DNA of 62,349 bases from Spirochaetales bacterium (GCA_003245835.1 QKCC01000053.1:1-62349), one strand, 5' to 3'. Positions 47,509 to 58,441 are shown, counted from the first letter of the stretch. Notes: generated by a model from the letters alone, not told the origin. Numbers and translations: made by a program.

Positions 47509-48129
47509 ATGTTAGGGCTTATCGGCAAGAAAGTCGGAATGACACAGGTTTACGATGAACAAGGTGTGATGACTCCAGTCACAGTTATAAAGTTCGAAGA
47601 CAATGTTGTAGTAGGAAAGCGGAGCGTCGAAAGAGACGGATACGAAGCCTGTGTTTTAGGAACTGTCGACAAGAAATCAAAGAGGGTTACAAAACCTTAC
47701 GGCGGACAGTTTCCAGAAGGAATTGAACCGAAACAGTTTCTGTATGAAATGAGAGATTTTGATCTCGATACAGAGGTCGGACAGAAATATGGTGTTGAAC
47801 TTTTTGAACAGCTCAAATTTGTAGACGTTATCGGTACTACAAAGGGAAAGGGCTATCAGGGTGTAATGAAAAGACACGGCTTCGGCGGTGGTAGAAAGAC
47901 CCATGGTTCAAAGTTTCACAGAGAAAACGGTTCTACTGGTATGGCTGCTTTTCCTTCCAGAGTCATCAAGGGCACGAAGATGCCCGGAAGAATGGGCGGC
48001 GATAGAAAGACGGTGCAGAACCTGAAAATAGTCAGGGTTGATGCAGAGAAGCAGATTATTCTTGTTAAGGGTGCTATCCCCGGTACACGCGACAGCGTAG
48101 TGCTTGTGAGACGCGCCAAGAAGAAGTAG
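47509..48129 (+). CDS. rplC: 50S ribosomal protein L3
   Basis: 206 residues starting MLGLIGKKVGMTQVY. RHGFGGGRKTHGS near 124 is the W-loop region that reaches the peptidyl-transferase centre. Second gene of the S10 operon; it reads into rplD with a 14-base gap. Confidence 0.97.
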   Translation: MLGLIGKKVGMTQVYDEQGVMTPVTVIKFEDNVVVGKRSVERDGYEACVLGTVDKKSKRVTKPYGGQFPEGIEPKQFLYEMRDFDLDTEVGQKYGVELFEQLKFVDVIGTTKGKGYQGVMKRHGFGGGRKTHGSKFHRENGSTGMAAFPSRVIKGTKMPGRMGGDRKTVQNLKIVRVDAEKQIILVKGAIPGTRDSVVLVRRAKKK

Positions 48130-48143
48130 TGAAGGGTGAGAAT

Positions 48144-48779
48144 ATGAAAGCAAAGGTCTTTTCGATAAAAGGCGAAGAGATAAAAGATATAACTCTGAGT
48201 GATGATGTTTTCGGCAGAGAGGTAAGTGAAGGCACAATTTATTATGCTATCAGAAATGAGCTTGCCAACAAGAGAGTCGGAACAGCATGTACAAAGACTA
48301 GATCTGAAGTAAATTACAGCAACGCCAAACCCTGGAGTCAGAAAGGAACCGGTCACGCCAGATCGGGTGACAAGAAGTCTCCTGTATGGGTCGGCGGTGG
48401 AACTGTATTCGGTCCCAAACCGCGGGATTATTCCTATACAATGCCCAAGAAAATGAAAAGGGCTGCAATGAAATCAATTCTGAGTCTGAAGGCGCAGAAT
48501 GATTCAATTGTTGTCGTTGAAGATTTCAGCATTGAATCAGGAAAAACAAAAGATCTTGTCAGCATTCTGAAGAGTTTATCGGTTGATGGAAGAGCTGTTG
48601 TTGTCCTTAAGGATGATGACGCTATGGTCAGAAGAGCCGGAAGAAATATCCCGGGCTTAAGTATCCTGTCTTATAACAGGCTTAACGCTCATGATCTTTT
48701 CTACGGAAAGAAGATTGTTGTACTTGAGACCGCAATCGGAAATTTAAATGATTTCTACGGAAAAGGGGAGGGTAAATAA
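48144..48779 (+). CDS. rplD: 50S ribosomal protein L4
   Basis: 211 residues from ATG 48144, preceded by AAGGGTGAG; GTG 48129 in the same frame overlaps the rplC stop and is less likely. The exit-tunnel loop with KPWSQKGTGHARSG near 60 is conserved. In enterobacteria L4 also represses the S10 operon; no such leader was recognised here. Confidence 0.96.
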   Translation: MKAKVFSIKGEEIKDITLSDDVFGREVSEGTIYYAIRNELANKRVGTACTKTRSEVNYSNAKPWSQKGTGHARSGDKKSPVWVGGGTVFGPKPRDYSYTMPKKMKRAAMKSILSLKAQNDSIVVVEDFSIESGKTKDLVSILKSLSVDGRAVVVLKDDDAMVRRAGRNIPGLSILSYNRLNAHDLFYGKKIVVLETAIGNLNDFYGKGEGK

Positions 48780-48781
48780 TC

Positions 48782-49084
48782 ATGGATATAATGAAAGTGC
48801 TTATTGAACCTGTCCTTACTGAAAAAACGAATGTTATGCGTGAGGGTGAATCCAGGAAGTATGTTTTCAAGGTTGATCCGAGAGCTAACAAGATTCAGAT
48901 AATGGGAGCTGTTAAAGAACTTTTTAACGTTCAGCCGGTAGCCTGCAATATTGTAAGCGTTAAGGCCAAGCCGAGAATGGCAAGGACCAAATCCGGTATG
49001 CGCTACGGTACGACTACTCCCTGGAAAAAAGCAATTATCACACTGAAGGCCGGCGACAAGATCGATTCGGTTGACGGCGCGTAG
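48782..49084 (+). CDS. rplW: 50S ribosomal protein L23
   Basis: 100 residues. It lies at the tunnel exit and docks SRP and trigger factor. EPVLTEKT near 8 and the [14 protein letters not shown] tail identify it. ATG 48782 follows the rplD stop by 2 bases; ATG 48791 is an alternative. Confidence 0.95.
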   Translation: MDIMKVLIEPVLTEKTNVMREGESRKYVFKVDPRANKIQIMGAVKELFNVQPVACNIVSVKAKPRMARTKSGMRYGTTTPWKKAIITLKAGDKIDSVDGA

Positions 49085-49098
49085 GTTGGGGGGCGAAA

Positions 49099-49923
49099 GT
49101 GGGAATTAAGAAGTATAATCCTAGAACACCGAGTCTCAGATACAAAACGGGACTTACATTTGATGAGATTACAGCAACAGCACCCGAAAAGTCGCTGACT
49201 GTCGGCCTCAGCAAGAATGCCGGACGCGGAGCAGGCGGCAGAATTGCCGTAAGAAGACGCGGCGGCGGGCATAAGAGAAAATACAGAGTAATTGACTTCA
49301 GAAGAGACAAGATAGGTATTCCCGGAAAGGTTGTTACCATTGAGTACGACCCGAACAGGACAGCAAATATTGCGCTTGTAAATTACGCGGACGGAGAAAA
49401 GAGGTATATTCTTGCTCCCAAGGGTATTGAGGTCGGACGTGAAATAATAAGCGGAGCGAAGGCGCCGATTGAAATCGGAAACACTCTTCCGCTTGAAAAT
49501 ATACCTCTTGGTATGATTGTACACAACGTAGAGCTTGAACTCGGCCGCGGCGGCCAGCTCGTAAGGGCTGCGGGGCTTGGAGCTTCTGTTGTTGCAAAAG
49601 AGGGAGACTATGTTACTCTCAAGCTGCCTTCCGGAGAAATGCGGATGGTTTTCAAAAAGTGTTCGGCTACACTCGGTGTAGTCGGCAACGAAGACCACAT
49701 GAATGTTACGCTGGGAAAAGCCGGACGTGCACGCTGGCTCGGAAAAAGGCCGAAAGTTCGTGGTGTTGTAATGAACCCGCACGATCACCCGCATGGTGGT
49801 GGTGAAGGTAAGACTTCCGGAGGACGGCATCCCGTTACTCCATGGGGTATTCCTACCAAGGGTTACAAAACACGAAAGAAGAGCAAGTCTTCCAGCAAAT
49901 TTATCGTGAAGAAGCGTAAGTAG
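49099..49923 (+). CDS. rplB: 50S ribosomal protein L2
   Basis: 274 residues starting at GTG 49099 (GGGGGG upstream). [16 protein letters not shown] near 51 and the C-terminal [12 protein letters not shown] with the functional His near 229 are intact. It is a core protein of the peptidyl-transferase region. Confidence 0.98.
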   Translation: MGIKKYNPRTPSLRYKTGLTFDEITATAPEKSLTVGLSKNAGRGAGGRIAVRRRGGGHKRKYRVIDFRRDKIGIPGKVVTIEYDPNRTANIALVNYADGEKRYILAPKGIEVGREIISGAKAPIEIGNTLPLENIPLGMIVHNVELELGRGGQLVRAAGLGASVVAKEGDYVTLKLPSGEMRMVFKKCSATLGVVGNEDHMNVTLGKAGRARWLGKRPKVRGVVMNPHDHPHGGGEGKTSGGRHPVTPWGIPTKGYKTRKKSKSSSKFIVKKRK

Positions 49924-49934
49924 GAGAGGAGATA

Positions 49935-50216
49935 GTGGCTAGGTCAATAAAGAAAGGTCCTTTTATCGAGAGGAAACTGTATAAGAGAATCGTTGAAATG
50001 GCGAAAGCCGGCGACAAGAAAATGATTAAAACATTTTCACGCGCGTCAACTATCATTCCTGAAATGGTCGGGTTTACAGTTTCTGTATATAACGGAAAAA
50101 CTTGGGTGCCGGTATATGTTACCGAGAACCTTGTAGGTCACAAGCTCGGAGAATTCGCTCCGACAAGATTCTACAGAGGGCACTCGGCTTCGGATAAAAA
50201 GGCCGGTAAGAGATAG
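49935..50216 (+). CDS. rpsS: 30S ribosomal protein S19
   Basis: 93 residues starting at GTG 49935 with GAGAGGAG upstream. [10 protein letters not shown] and the [11 protein letters not shown] motif near 68 are typical. It binds the 30S head with S13. Confidence 0.97.
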   Translation: MARSIKKGPFIERKLYKRIVEMAKAGDKKMIKTFSRASTIIPEMVGFTVSVYNGKTWVPVYVTENLVGHKLGEFAPTRFYRGHSASDKKAGKR

Positions 50217-50221
50217 GTAAG

Positions 50222-50587
50222 ATGATGGAAGCAAAGAAAGGATACAAAGCGAAATCTACACATCTGATGATTGCTCCTACGAAGCTCAGAAGAGTGGCGA
50301 ATGTAGTAAGAAACAAACCTTATACTGAGGCTGTTGCAATTCTTGAAAGCCTTCCGCAGAAGGGTGCTGTTTATCTCAGGAAGACAATACAGTCTGCTGC
50401 GGCAAATGCACTTTTTCAGAACAAAAACCTGGACGAAGAAATGCTTTATATCAAGACCCTGATGATTGATGACGGGCCGAGAATGAAGAGAGTCTGGGCT
50501 AGAGGAAGAGGCAGGAGAGATATTCTCTTGAAAAGAATGAGTCATATTACAGTAGTTGTAGATGAAATTGCTAGGGTGGGGGAATAA
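50222..50587 (+). CDS. rplV: 50S ribosomal protein L22
   Basis: 121 residues; ATG 50222 or 50225 may be used. MIAPTKLRRVANVVRNK near 17 is the family block, and the RMKRVWARGRGRRD loop reaches the exit tunnel, near the macrolide site. It ends one base before rpsC. Confidence 0.96.
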   Translation: MMEAKKGYKAKSTHLMIAPTKLRRVANVVRNKPYTEAVAILESLPQKGAVYLRKTIQSAAANALFQNKNLDEEMLYIKTLMIDDGPRMKRVWARGRGRRDILLKRMSHITVVVDEIARVGE

Positions 50588-51289
50588 ATGGGTCAGAAAG
50601 TTAATCCAATAGGTTTACGAATCGGTATTAATAAAACCTGGAAATCTAAATGGTACGTGGACCCGAGAGAGTATGCAGATACTCTGCATGAAGATCTTCT
50701 TTTAAGGAAGACTCTCTTTAACTGTCCCGAAACCAAGGGTGCTGATATTTCCGATATTGAGATTATCAGACATCCGCAGAGGATTACTGTTGTAATACAG
50801 ACTTCAAGACCCGGTATTATCATCGGTGCAAAAGGTTCCAATATAGAGAAGATCGGAAACAGGCTGCAGACTATTGCGGGCAAAAAGATTCAGATCAAGA
50901 TAAAGGAAATCAAGCAGCCGGAAAGTGATGCGCAGATTATTGCGCTGAACATTGCACGTCAGCTTAAGTCAAGAAGTTCTTTCAGAAGAACTCTGAAAAT
51001 GGCTGTCAACAATGCTATGAAAACCGGTGTGCAGGGTATTAAAATTAAGGTTTCAGGACGTCTTGGCGGAGCTGAAATGTCGAGGACCGAGCAGATTAAG
51101 GCCGGACGTGTTCCTCTGCATACACTGCGGGCGGATATAGACTACGGGTTTGCTGAAGCCGATACAACATTCGGAGTTATCGGTGTTAAGGTCTGGGTAT
51201 TTACCGGTGAGGTATATAAAAGAGACCGAAAAGAGGATGCGGGACTTCTGGTTAAGAAGCAGAAAGAAAAATCCTCTTCAAGGAGTTAA
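50588..51289 (+). CDS. rpsC: 30S ribosomal protein S3
   Basis: 233 residues with an N-terminal KH domain ([15 protein letters not shown] near 76) and the C-terminal [19 protein letters not shown] block. It forms the mRNA entry channel. ATG 50588 directly follows the rplV stop. Confidence 0.98.
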   Translation: MGQKVNPIGLRIGINKTWKSKWYVDPREYADTLHEDLLLRKTLFNCPETKGADISDIEIIRHPQRITVVIQTSRPGIIIGAKGSNIEKIGNRLQTIAGKKIQIKIKEIKQPESDAQIIALNIARQLKSRSSFRRTLKMAVNNAMKTGVQGIKIKVSGRLGGAEMSRTEQIKAGRVPLHTLRADIDYGFAEADTTFGVIGVKVWVFTGEVYKRDRKEDAGLLVKKQKEKSSSRS

Positions 51290-51294
51290 TCGAA

Positions 51295-51711
51295 ATGCTT
51301 AGTCCGAAGAGAACGAAGTACAGGAAAAGACAGAGAGGGCGCCTGACCGGGATCGCTACGAGAGGAAACACTATTTCTTTCGGTGATTACGGACTTGTTT
51401 CTCTCGAAAATAGATGGATCACCAACAGGCAGATAGAAGCCGCTCGTATTGCTATGACAAGGCATATCAAGAGGGGTGGAAAAGTCTGGATTAGAATCTT
51501 CCCTGATATTCCATATACAAAGAAACCTGCTGAAACCCGAATGGGTAAAGGTAAGGGTAATCCGGAATACTGGGTTGCAGAAGTAAAACCGGGCACAGTA
51601 ATGTTTGAAATGGCCGGTGTTAGTCCGGAGCTTGCAAAGGAAGCAATGCTGCTTGCCGGTGCAAAGCTGCCGATCAAGGTGAAATTTGCTGAAAGAAGGG
51701 GTCGTGAATAG
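51295..51711 (+). CDS. rplP: 50S ribosomal protein L16
   Basis: 138 residues starting [38 protein letters not shown] near 65-86 (read in two blocks) is the conserved core. It sits near the A-site tRNA. RBS AAGGAG at 51280-51285. Confidence 0.97.
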   Translation: MLSPKRTKYRKRQRGRLTGIATRGNTISFGDYGLVSLENRWITNRQIEAARIAMTRHIKRGGKVWIRIFPDIPYTKKPAETRMGKGKGNPEYWVAEVKPGTVMFEMAGVSPELAKEAMLLAGAKLPIKVKFAERRGRE

Positions 51712-51713
51712 TC

Positions 51714-51914
51714 ATGAAAGATTCTTTTAACGATTTGACATACGAAGAACTTCTTAACAAGCGTGAAGAGCTTAAGAAGAAGTATCTTGATAAGAGGTTC
51801 AGCAAGGTTCTTGGTCATGTTGAAAGTCCTATTGAAGTTAGAACTGTAAGAAGACAGATCGCCAGACTTAATACGTTAATTCATGAGTATGCACTCGGGA
51901 TTCGTAAGGCGTAG
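51714..51914 (+). CDS. rpmC: 50S ribosomal protein L29
   Basis: 66 residues, two-helix protein with [15 protein letters not shown] and RRQIARLNT. It lies at the tunnel exit beside L23. Its start is 2 bases after the rplP stop. Confidence 0.95.
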   Translation: MKDSFNDLTYEELLNKREELKKKYLDKRFSKVLGHVESPIEVRTVRRQIARLNTLIHEYALGIRKA

Positions 51915-51928
51915 GGCAGGAGAAGATA

Positions 51929-52204
51929 GTGGATACCAAAGCTGCAGAAAAGACCAAGGGTTATAACAAGACTTATACCGGAATAGTTGTAAGCGATAAG
52001 ATGGATAAAACCATCGTTGTGAAAGTCAGCACAAGAAAACTTCACAGGCTTTATAAGAAATATCTTGCAAGAAGCAAGAAGCTTAAAGCTCATGACGAGA
52101 AGAATGAAGCCAACATCGGTGATACTGTTCGTGTAATTGAGTGCAGACCGGTCAGCAAAGATAAATGCTGGCGTCTTGTTGAGATAGTTGAAAGGGCAAA
52201 ATAA
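51929..52204 (+). CDS. rpsQ: 30S ribosomal protein S17
   Basis: 91 residues starting at GTG 51929 (AGGAG at 51918-51922). [16 protein letters not shown] near 19 and the [11 protein letters not shown] block are typical of this OB-fold 16S-binding protein. An 86-base gap precedes rplN. Confidence 0.96.
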   Translation: MDTKAAEKTKGYNKTYTGIVVSDKMDKTIVVKVSTRKLHRLYKKYLARSKKLKAHDEKNEANIGDTVRVIECRPVSKDKCWRLVEIVERAK

Positions 52205-52290
52205 TAAGCTGAAAAGCTGATTTTTGTTCGTTTATGTAGATGGGCATGTGTGTCGTGATATCAGACATGCAGGCTTTAAGGAGTAAAGAT

Positions 52291-52659
52291 ATGATCCAGA
52301 TGCAAACGTATCTGAATGTAGCAGATAACAGCGGTGCCAAGATGGTACAGTGTATAAAGGTTCTCGGCGGAAGTCACAAGATGGTAGCCGGAATCGGCGA
52401 CATTATTGTCGTAGCTGTTAAAGATGCTCTGCCGAACGCATCAATCAAGAAAGGTGATGTGCAGAAGGCGGTTATAGTCAGAACCAGCAAGGAATTTAGA
52501 AGACCAGACGGTACATATATAAGGTTTGATGATAACGCCTGTGTTATCATTGATGCCAATCAGGCTCCGAAAGGAAAACGAATTTTCGGCCCGGTAGCAA
52601 GAGAGCTTCGTGACGGTGGTTTCATGAAGATCGTTTCACTCGCACCGGAAGTTCTTTAA
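52291..52659 (+). CDS. rplN: 50S ribosomal protein L14
   Basis: 122 residues, [17 protein letters not shown] start. ATG 52291 has AAGGAG at 52278-52283; upstream codons in frame are not L14-like. [10 protein letters not shown] near 97 is conserved. It contacts L19 and the 30S subunit at an intersubunit bridge. Confidence 0.98.
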   Translation: MIQMQTYLNVADNSGAKMVQCIKVLGGSHKMVAGIGDIIVVAVKDALPNASIKKGDVQKAVIVRTSKEFRRPDGTYIRFDDNACVIIDANQAPKGKRIFGPVARELRDGGFMKIVSLAPEVL

Positions 52660-52669
52660 GGAGATCATG

Positions 52670-52981
52670 ATGGTTAAATATAAGATTAAGAAGAATGATA
52701 CCGTTAAGGTAGTTACAGGCAAAGACAAGGGCAAGACCGGAAGGGTCATCAAGGTAGATGCCGATAAAGGACGTGTAATAGTTCAGGGTATCAACATTGT
52801 GAAAAAAGCGCAGAAGCCTAAAAGCCAGAATGAAAAAGGCGGTATAGTCAGCATAGAAGCAGCGCTTGATATATCAAACGTTATGGTTGTCTGCAAAAAA
52901 TGCGGACCCACAAGGATTGGTTACCAGGCTGACGGCAGCGATAAAAAACGAATCTGTAAGAAATGCGGGGATACAATCTAA
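52670..52981 (+). CDS. rplX: 50S ribosomal protein L24
   Basis: 103 residues with an N-terminal KOW motif ([16 protein letters not shown]) and four C-terminal Cys in two CxxC pairs ([16 protein letters not shown]), suggesting a zinc ribbon. ATG 52670 is favoured by spacing from AAGGAG; ATG 52667 is possible. Its stop overlaps the rplE start (TAATG). Confidence 0.96.
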   Translation: MVKYKIKKNDTVKVVTGKDKGKTGRVIKVDADKGRVIVQGINIVKKAQKPKSQNEKGGIVSIEAALDISNVMVVCKKCGPTRIGYQADGSDKKRICKKCGDTI

Positions 52982-53535
52982 TGGCAGAAGTATACGTACC
53001 AACAGTTAAGAAGTTCTATAGAGACAAAGTCGTAAAAGAGCTTCAGGAAGAATTCGGGTACAAATCTCCAATGCAGATTCCCGGGTTGGAAAAGATAATC
53101 GTAAGTATCGGCTGCGGAGACGCGATAACAAACAAAAAATTTCTGGACTCAGCTGTTCAGGAAATTGAGCTTATCACCGGCCAGAAAGCACTGAAGACAA
53201 AAGCAAGGAAATCAATCTCGAACTTCAAGTTACGAGAAGGAATGGAGATCGGTGCAAAGGTTACTTTGAGAGGAGCCTATATGTGGGAATTCTTTGAAAG
53301 ATTAACCAGCGTTGCTCTTCCGCGTGTAAAGGACTTCAGGGGAACAAACCCGAATGCTTTTGACGGAAACGGAAATTACTCTCTTGGAATCACCGAGCAG
53401 ATTATTTTTCCTGAAATCGATTACGATAAGATTGAAAGAGTCAGCGGATTAAACATAGCAATAGTTACAACCGCAAAGACTGACCAGGAAGCCAGGAGTC
53501 TTCTGCAGAAGCTCGGCATGCCATTCAGGAAATAG
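52981..53535 (+). CDS. rplE: 50S ribosomal protein L5
   Basis: 184 residues. It binds 5S rRNA and contacts P-site t[19 protein letters not shown] near 17 and [11 protein letters not shown] near 106 mark the family. ATG 52981 overlaps the rplX stop by one base, so translation is coupled. Confidence 0.97.
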   Translation: MAEVYVPTVKKFYRDKVVKELQEEFGYKSPMQIPGLEKIIVSIGCGDAITNKKFLDSAVQEIELITGQKALKTKARKSISNFKLREGMEIGAKVTLRGAYMWEFFERLTSVALPRVKDFRGTNPNAFDGNGNYSLGITEQIIFPEIDYDKIERVSGLNIAIVTTAKTDQEARSLLQKLGMPFRK

Positions 53536-53544
53536 GAGTGTAAG

Positions 53545-53730
53545 ATGGCTAAAAAATCAATGATTGTTAAGGCTAACAGGACTCCGAAGTATAGCTCACG
53601 TAAAGTGAATAGATGCAAAGTCTGTGGCAGACCGAGAGGCTATATGCGGAAGTTTAAGATGTGTAGAGTTTGTTTCAGAAAATACGCCAGTGAAGGACTG
53701 ATCCCGGGCGTAACTAAATCCAGCTGGTAG
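53545..53730 (+). CDS. rpsN: 30S ribosomal protein S14, zinc-binding (type Z)
   Basis: 61 residues, the short C+ form with four zinc ligands: CKVCGRP near 24 and CRVCFRK near 40. RBS AGGAG at 53535-53539. It belongs to the 30S head. Confidence 0.97.
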   Translation: MAKKSMIVKANRTPKYSSRKVNRCKVCGRPRGYMRKFKMCRVCFRKYASEGLIPGVTKSSW

Positions 53731-53740
53731 GGAGATTAAT

Positions 53741-54139
53741 ATGGCAGTTTCAGATCCTGTAGCTGATATGTTGACAAAAATAAGAAACGCGAATAATGCG
53801 AAATTTGACAGGGTTGATATACCTACTTCAAAACTTAAACTTGAAATAGTCAAGATTTTGAAGAATGAAGGTTATGTTAAGAATTTTAAGAAAACCACGA
53901 TAGACGGTATTAACTACATCAGAATTTTTCTAAAATATGCTGATGAAGAACAGCCGATTATCCACGGTATTCAGAAGATATCGAAACCGGGAAGAAGAAT
54001 TTATTCTAGCTACAAAAAGATGCCCCGTATTTATAACGGATACGGAACATTGATTGTATCGACTTCCGCGGGTGTTACAACCGGAAAGAAGGCCGCTGAA
54101 AAGAAAGTCGGCGGAGAGCTCATTTGCTCAGTTTGGTAG
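53741..54139 (+). CDS. rpsH: 30S ribosomal protein S8
   Basis: 132 residues. [14 protein letters not shown] near 5 and the C-terminal [12 protein letters not shown] are typical. It binds the central domain of 16S rRNA; in E. coli it also represses the spc operon through an rplX-rplE site, which was not identified here. Confidence 0.97.
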   Translation: MAVSDPVADMLTKIRNANNAKFDRVDIPTSKLKLEIVKILKNEGYVKNFKKTTIDGINYIRIFLKYADEEQPIIHGIQKISKPGRRIYSSYKKMPRIYNGYGTLIVSTSAGVTTGKKAAEKKVGGELICSVW

Positions 54140-54153
54140 GATAGGGGAAAATT

Positions 54154-54690
54154 ATGTCTCGAATAGGAAAATTACCAATTGCGATTCCTCAGGGAGTCAA
54201 AGTTACAGTTACAGAAGACATGATCACTGTTGAAGGCCCCAAGGGAAAACTTGAGCAGGATTATAAACCGGGTGTAGAAATTAAGGTTGAAGATAGCGAA
54301 GTAACTGTAAGTGCTAAAGATGATACGAAAGCAGCGCATTCATATCACGGACTTTACCGTTCGCTGATAAACAATATGGTTGTCGGTGTTTCCCAGGGCT
54401 TTTCAAAGGGCCTTGTTATAAATGGTGTCGGATACAGGGCAGAAGTTAAGAATGGTATTCTTACACTTAACCTCGGGTATTCACAGCCTATCGATTATTT
54501 TATCGAGGAAGGCATTACCATTACTACAGAAGGTAACAAGGTTAATGTTGCAGGCATCGATAAGCAGAGAGTCGGACAGGTAAGTGCTGATATCAGATCA
54601 CTGCGTCCGCCTGAGCCGTACAAGGGTAAGGGCATCAGGTATGACAATGAAAATATCAGACGCAAGATCGGTAAGTCAGGTATTAAATAG
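54154..54690 (+). CDS. rplF: 50S ribosomal protein L6
   Basis: 178 residues, two similar domains; SRIGKLPIAIPQGVKV at the start and the GKGIRYDNENIRRK motif near the end. It lies near the sarcin-ricin loop. GGGG before ATG 54154 serves as RBS. Confidence 0.97.
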   Translation: MSRIGKLPIAIPQGVKVTVTEDMITVEGPKGKLEQDYKPGVEIKVEDSEVTVSAKDDTKAAHSYHGLYRSLINNMVVGVSQGFSKGLVINGVGYRAEVKNGILTLNLGYSQPIDYFIEEGITITTEGNKVNVAGIDKQRVGQVSADIRSLRPPEPYKGKGIRYDNENIRRKIGKSGIK

Positions 54691-54699
54691 GGTAGTTGA

Positions 54700-55059
54700 A
54701 TGAAGAAGCTTATAGAGAAAGCAAACCGAAGAGTCAGAAGAAAAAAGCACGTTCGAAAAACGGTTGAGGGAACACCTGAAAGACCGCGAATGAGCGTATT
54801 TAAAAGCGCCAGGCATATTTATGTTCAGGTCATCGATGACCAGAGCGGAACTACTATTGCCTTTGCAAACAATCTTGAAAAAGATAACAAAGGTATTCCG
54901 TCAACAGTTGAGGGAGCCGCAAAGCTGGGTGAACTCATAGGTGCAAGGCTTTTGGAAAAGAAAATCACTAATGTTGTATTCGACAGAAACGGATATGTAT
55001 ATCACGGCAAGGTCAAGGCAATAGCCGACGGCGCAAGAAAGTCTGGTATAACCATCTAG
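54700..55059 (+). CDS. rplR: 50S ribosomal protein L18
   Basis: 119 residues with a basic N-terminus (ANRRVRRKKHVRKTV) and RPRMSVFKSARHIYVQVIDD. It binds 5S rRNA. Its stop lies within the strong AGGAGG that serves rpsE. Confidence 0.97.
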   Translation: MKKLIEKANRRVRRKKHVRKTVEGTPERPRMSVFKSARHIYVQVIDDQSGTTIAFANNLEKDNKGIPSTVEGAAKLGELIGARLLEKKITNVVFDRNGYVYHGKVKAIADGARKSGITI

Positions 55060-55069
55060 GAGGAAGAAG

Positions 55070-55564
55070 TTGGAAGCTGCAAACGATAAAGAGTATGTAG
55101 AAAAACTTGTAAAACTCAACAGAGTTGCAAAAGTTGTTAAGGGCGGTAGACGATTTTCTTTTTCTGCGCTGGTTGTAGTCGGCGATCAGAACGGTAAAGT
55201 CGGATATGGTTTCGGAAAAGCCAATGACGTTTCTGAAGCAATCAGGAAATCTGTCGAAAAGGCAAAGAAGAACATGATCAGCGTACCTGTGAAGAACAGT
55301 ACGGTGCCTCATGAATATATCGGCGAATACAAGAGTGCCAAGGTTATTCTTAAACCTGCTGCACCCGGTACCGGTATTATTGCAGGAGGTGCGGTCCGCG
55401 CTGTAATGGAAGTATGCGGTATAAACAATATTCTCAGTAAATCACTTGGTTCAAAAAACTCTGTGAATATAACAAAGGCTGTATTCAATGGTCTTGAGAA
55501 TATGATGGGTGCTCGCGAAATATCAAAGGGCAGGGGTAAAACTCTTGCTGATATGTGGGGTTAA
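55070..55564 (+). CDS. rpsE: 30S ribosomal protein S5
   Basis: 164 residues from TTG 55070, with AGGAGGA at 55058-55064 at good spacing and no nearby ATG or [16 protein letters not shown] near 25 and [14 protein letters not shown] near 44 are conserved. It affects translational accuracy together with S4 and S12. Confidence 0.96.
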   Translation: MEAANDKEYVEKLVKLNRVAKVVKGGRRFSFSALVVVGDQNGKVGYGFGKANDVSEAIRKSVEKAKKNMISVPVKNSTVPHEYIGEYKSAKVILKPAAPGTGIIAGGAVRAVMEVCGINNILSKSLGSKNSVNITKAVFNGLENMMGAREISKGRGKTLADMWG

Positions 55565-55566
55565 TT

Positions 55567-55764
55567 ATGGCCAAGAGTAATACAAAACAGATTAAGATAG
55601 AGCTTGTAAGAAGCGGACTGGGCCGAAAGCCTAATCAGAGAGCTACTCTTAAGGCTTTAGGATTAAGAAAAATGAACCAGACAGTTATTAAGGATGCAAA
55701 TCCTGCTATTCTTGGTATGGTTAATACTGTCTCACACCTTGTAAAAGTTGAGGAGATTGGTTAA
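55567..55764 (+). CDS. rpmD: 50S ribosomal protein L30
   Basis: 65 residues from ATG 55567, two bases after the rpsE stop. [25 protein letters not shown], read in two blocks, is diagnostic. It is a small peripheral 23S-binding protein. Confidence 0.95.
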   Translation: MAKSNTKQIKIELVRSGLGRKPNQRATLKALGLRKMNQTVIKDANPAILGMVNTVSHLVKVEEIG

Positions 55765-55766
55765 TT

Positions 55767-56210
55767 ATGGATGAACTCAGGGTACCGGAAGGTGCAACAA
55801 AGAAAAAAAGAATTAAGGGACGCGGTAACGGATCCAGAAGGGGCGGTACAAGCGGACGTGGTTCGAACGGACAGAATGCAAGATCCGGAGGCGGCGTAAG
55901 ACCGGGGTTTGAAGGCGGTCAGATGCCTTTATACCGAAGGATTGCAAGGCGAGGATTCTCCAACTACCCGTTTAAGGTAGAATATAAAGCTGTTAATCTG
56001 AGAGAAATTGAAGTTAAATACAGCGACGGTGATACCGTTAACCTTGAAACCCTGATAGAAAAGGGAATCGTTAAGGGCAAGGGTGTAGCTGTAAAAATCC
56101 TCGGTGACGGAGAACTCACCAAAAAGTTAACAGTTGACGTAGAAAAAGTTTCAGCCGGTGCCCAGGAAAAGATCGAAAAAGCCGGCGGAAATGTAGTAAA
56201 AGAAGGTTAG
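55767..56210 (+). CDS. rplO: 50S ribosomal protein L15
   Basis: 147 residues. The Gly/Arg-rich N-terminal tail (GRGNGSRRGGTSGRGSNGQ near 18) threads into the 23S core, and GFEGGQMPLYRR is conserved. It begins 2 bases after rpmD and ends 1 base before secY. Confidence 0.97.
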   Translation: MDELRVPEGATKKKRIKGRGNGSRRGGTSGRGSNGQNARSGGGVRPGFEGGQMPLYRRIARRGFSNYPFKVEYKAVNLREIEVKYSDGDTVNLETLIEKGIVKGKGVAVKILGDGELTKKLTVDVEKVSAGAQEKIEKAGGNVVKEG

Positions 56211-56211
56211 A

Positions 56212-57534
56212 ATGGCTGGTAACAAGCTTGCTGATATGATGCGCGTTAAGGATTTGAGAGATCGGATCCTTTTCACCATTCTGATGCTGATTATTTACAG
56301 ACTTGGCGTTGCGATTCCTATTCCGGGAATCAACCTGAACGCACTAAAGCTGTATTTTATGGCTCAGGAAGGTGCTAACGGTATAGGAATCACAGAGTAT
56401 ATTGACTTCTTCTCAGGGGGCGGCTTCAAAAATTTCTCCATTTTTATGTTGGGTATAATGCCTTACATTTCAATGTCGATTATCATGCAGCTGCTTTTAA
56501 TGGTATTTCCTTTTTTAAAGAAGATATCAGAAGAGGACGGCGGAAGAAAGAAAATCCAGAGATATGTCAGGTATGGAACCGTGGTTGTATGTCTTATACA
56601 GTCTTACGTGGTTACAGTATATGCCGACCAGATCCCGGATGCTATCTCAATGGCAAGGCTTCCGTACTCAATAATAGCTATGCTTACGGTTACTACCGGT
56701 ACAGTATTTCTTATGTGGATGGGTGAGCAGATAACACAGAGAGGCGTCGGAAACGGAATATCGCTGATAATCTTTGCGGGTATTGTTGCAAGGATGCCTA
56801 ACGCGTTCGTCTCGATAATACGAGCCGTTCGTGAAGATACTCTGAACCCGGTTTTTGTAATTGTGGTTCTGGCAATGTTTGTTGCGGTCGTCGCGCTTGT
56901 TATTTACGAACAGCAGGGACAGCGGAAGATACCTGTTCATTACGCCAAGAGGGTAGTCGGAAGGAAGATGTACGGTGCTCAGAGCACATATATTCCGTTC
57001 AAGATTAACCCGTCCGGTGTTATCCCGGTAATTTTCGCATCCTCGATACTTACATTCATTCTTCAGATTAGCAATAGTCTGGGCAAGGAAATCAAGTGGC
57101 TGGGTGATTTTGCTTCATGGCTGAGACCAAGCGGTCCGGCTTATATGATAATATATACGCTGTTGATAATCTTTTTTGCATATTTCTATACACAGGCAAC
57201 TTTAAACCCTGTTGAAATCGCAAAACAGATAAGAGAAAACGGAGGCTCGGTACCGGGCGTAAGGTCCGATAAACTCGAAGAACATTTGACTAAAATACTT
57301 AACCGTATTGTTCTTCCGGGAGCAATCTTTCTCTCTTTCATAGCGATCATTCCGACTATAGTGCAGGCAGTGTTTCACTTTCCCGCAAGCGCGGCAATGT
57401 TGCTGGGTGGTACCTCGCTGCTGATTATAGTTGGTGTTGACCTTGATACAATGTCACAGATTGAGGGGCATATGAGAATGCACCATCAGGAAGGCTTTGT
57501 AAAAAAAGGCAAGATTAAATCAAGGAATCTCTAA
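56212..57534 (+). CDS. secY: Preprotein translocase subunit SecY
   Basis: 440 residues, 10 TM segments. The plug region near 60-70 and the cytoplasmic [15 protein letters not shown] block, near 237, are intact. It forms the protein-conducting channel with SecE (33008 in this window). Its ATG follows the rplO stop by one base, the classical spc-operon position. Confidence 0.98.
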   Translation: MAGNKLADMMRVKDLRDRILFTILMLIIYRLGVAIPIPGINLNALKLYFMAQEGANGIGITEYIDFFSGGGFKNFSIFMLGIMPYISMSIIMQLLLMVFPFLKKISEEDGGRKKIQRYVRYGTVVVCLIQSYVVTVYADQIPDAISMARLPYSIIAMLTVTTGTVFLMWMGEQITQRGVGNGISLIIFAGIVARMPNAFVSIIRAVREDTLNPVFVIVVLAMFVAVVALVIYEQQGQRKIPVHYAKRVVGRKMYGAQSTYIPFKINPSGVIPVIFASSILTFILQISNSLGKEIKWLGDFASWLRPSGPAYMIIYTLLIIFFAYFYTQATLNPVEIAKQIRENGGSVPGVRSDKLEEHLTKILNRIVLPGAIFLSFIAIIPTIVQAVFHFPASAAMLLGGTSLLIIVGVDLDTMSQIEGHMRMHHQEGFVKKGKIKSRNL

Positions 57535-57544
57535 GGGGAAACAG

Positions 57545-57658
57545 ATGAAAGTTAGAGCTAGTGTTAAACCCATGTGTGATAAATGCAAGGTTATTAGAAG
57601 ACGGGGCGTGCTGAGAATTATCTGCACTAACCCTAAGCATAAACAGAGACAGAAGTAG
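57545..57658 (+). CDS. rpmJ: 50S ribosomal protein L36
   Basis: 37 residues, [15 protein letters not shown] start, with a zinc ribbon made by Cys11, Cys14, Cys27 and His32 (C+ form). GGGG upstream. It lies in its usual place between secY and rpsM. Confidence 0.96.
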   Translation: MKVRASVKPMCDKCKVIRRRGVLRIICTNPKHKQRQK

Positions 57659-57668
57659 GGGGATATTG

Positions 57669-58043
57669 ATGGCACGAATTGCAGGTGTAGACCTTCCTAA
57701 TAAGCAGATTAAAATTGCGTTGACATATATTTACGGAATCGGAAGAACTACAGCCGTAGAAATCTGCGGTAAGCTCGGGGTAGACCCGGAAAGCAGGGTT
57801 AATGATCTGTCAAGTGATGACGTAGCTAATCTTCGTCAGATACTTGATAATGAGTACAAGGTTGAGGGAAGGCTTAGAACCGAAACAGCTCTTAATATTA
57901 AGCGGCTGATGGATATAGGCTGTTACAGAGGCCTTAGACACAGAAGAGGCCTTCCGGTCCGCGGTCAGAGAACAAAGACCAACGCGAGAACCAGAAAGGG
58001 TAAAAAGAAGACTGTTGCCGGAAAGAAAAAGGCTTCTAAATAG
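57669..58043 (+). CDS. rpsM: 30S ribosomal protein S13
   Basis: 124 residues from ATG 57669 (GGGGG at 57658-57662); TTG 57666 is a less likely start. [15 protein letters not shown] and the [19 protein letters not shown] tail are typical. It forms intersubunit bridges with L5. Confidence 0.97.
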   Translation: MARIAGVDLPNKQIKIALTYIYGIGRTTAVEICGKLGVDPESRVNDLSSDDVANLRQILDNEYKVEGRLRTETALNIKRLMDIGCYRGLRHRRGLPVRGQRTKTNARTRKGKKKTVAGKKKASK

Positions 58044-58060
58044 TCCGGAGGTACAAATAA

Positions 58061-58441
58061 TTGGCTAAGGTTAAGAAAAAGAAAGAAAAGAAGACGGTAC
58101 ACGAAGGTAATGTATATATTCAGGCTACCTTCAATAATACTATAGTTACAATTACTGATCTGAACGGTAATGCAGTATCCTGGGCCAGCGCAGGCGGGCT
58201 CGGTTTCAGGGGAGCTAAAAAGTCAACTCCCTATGCTGCACAGACTACAGCCGAAACTGCTGCTAAAAAGGCAATGGATTACGGTCTTCAGTCGGTACAT
58301 GTATATGTCAAGGGTCCCGGAGTAGGCCGTGAGTCAGCCATCCGCTCTCTTGGTAATCTCGGCTTATGGGTTAAGGGCATTGTTGATATGACTCCGATTC
58401 CTCATAACGGCTGCAGACCTAGAAAGAGCAGAAGGGTATAA
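58061..58441 (+). CDS. rpsK: 30S ribosomal protein S11
   Basis: 126 residues starting at TTG 58061, with CCGGAGGT at 58045-58052 at good distance. A Lys-rich N-terminus precedes [27 protein letters not shown] is near the end. It lies on the 30S platform. Confidence 0.96.
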   Translation: MAKVKKKKEKKTVHEGNVYIQATFNNTIVTITDLNGNAVSWASAGGLGFRGAKKSTPYAAQTTAETAAKKAMDYGLQSVHVYVKGPGVGRESAIRSLGNLGLWVKGIVDMTPIPHNGCRPRKSRRV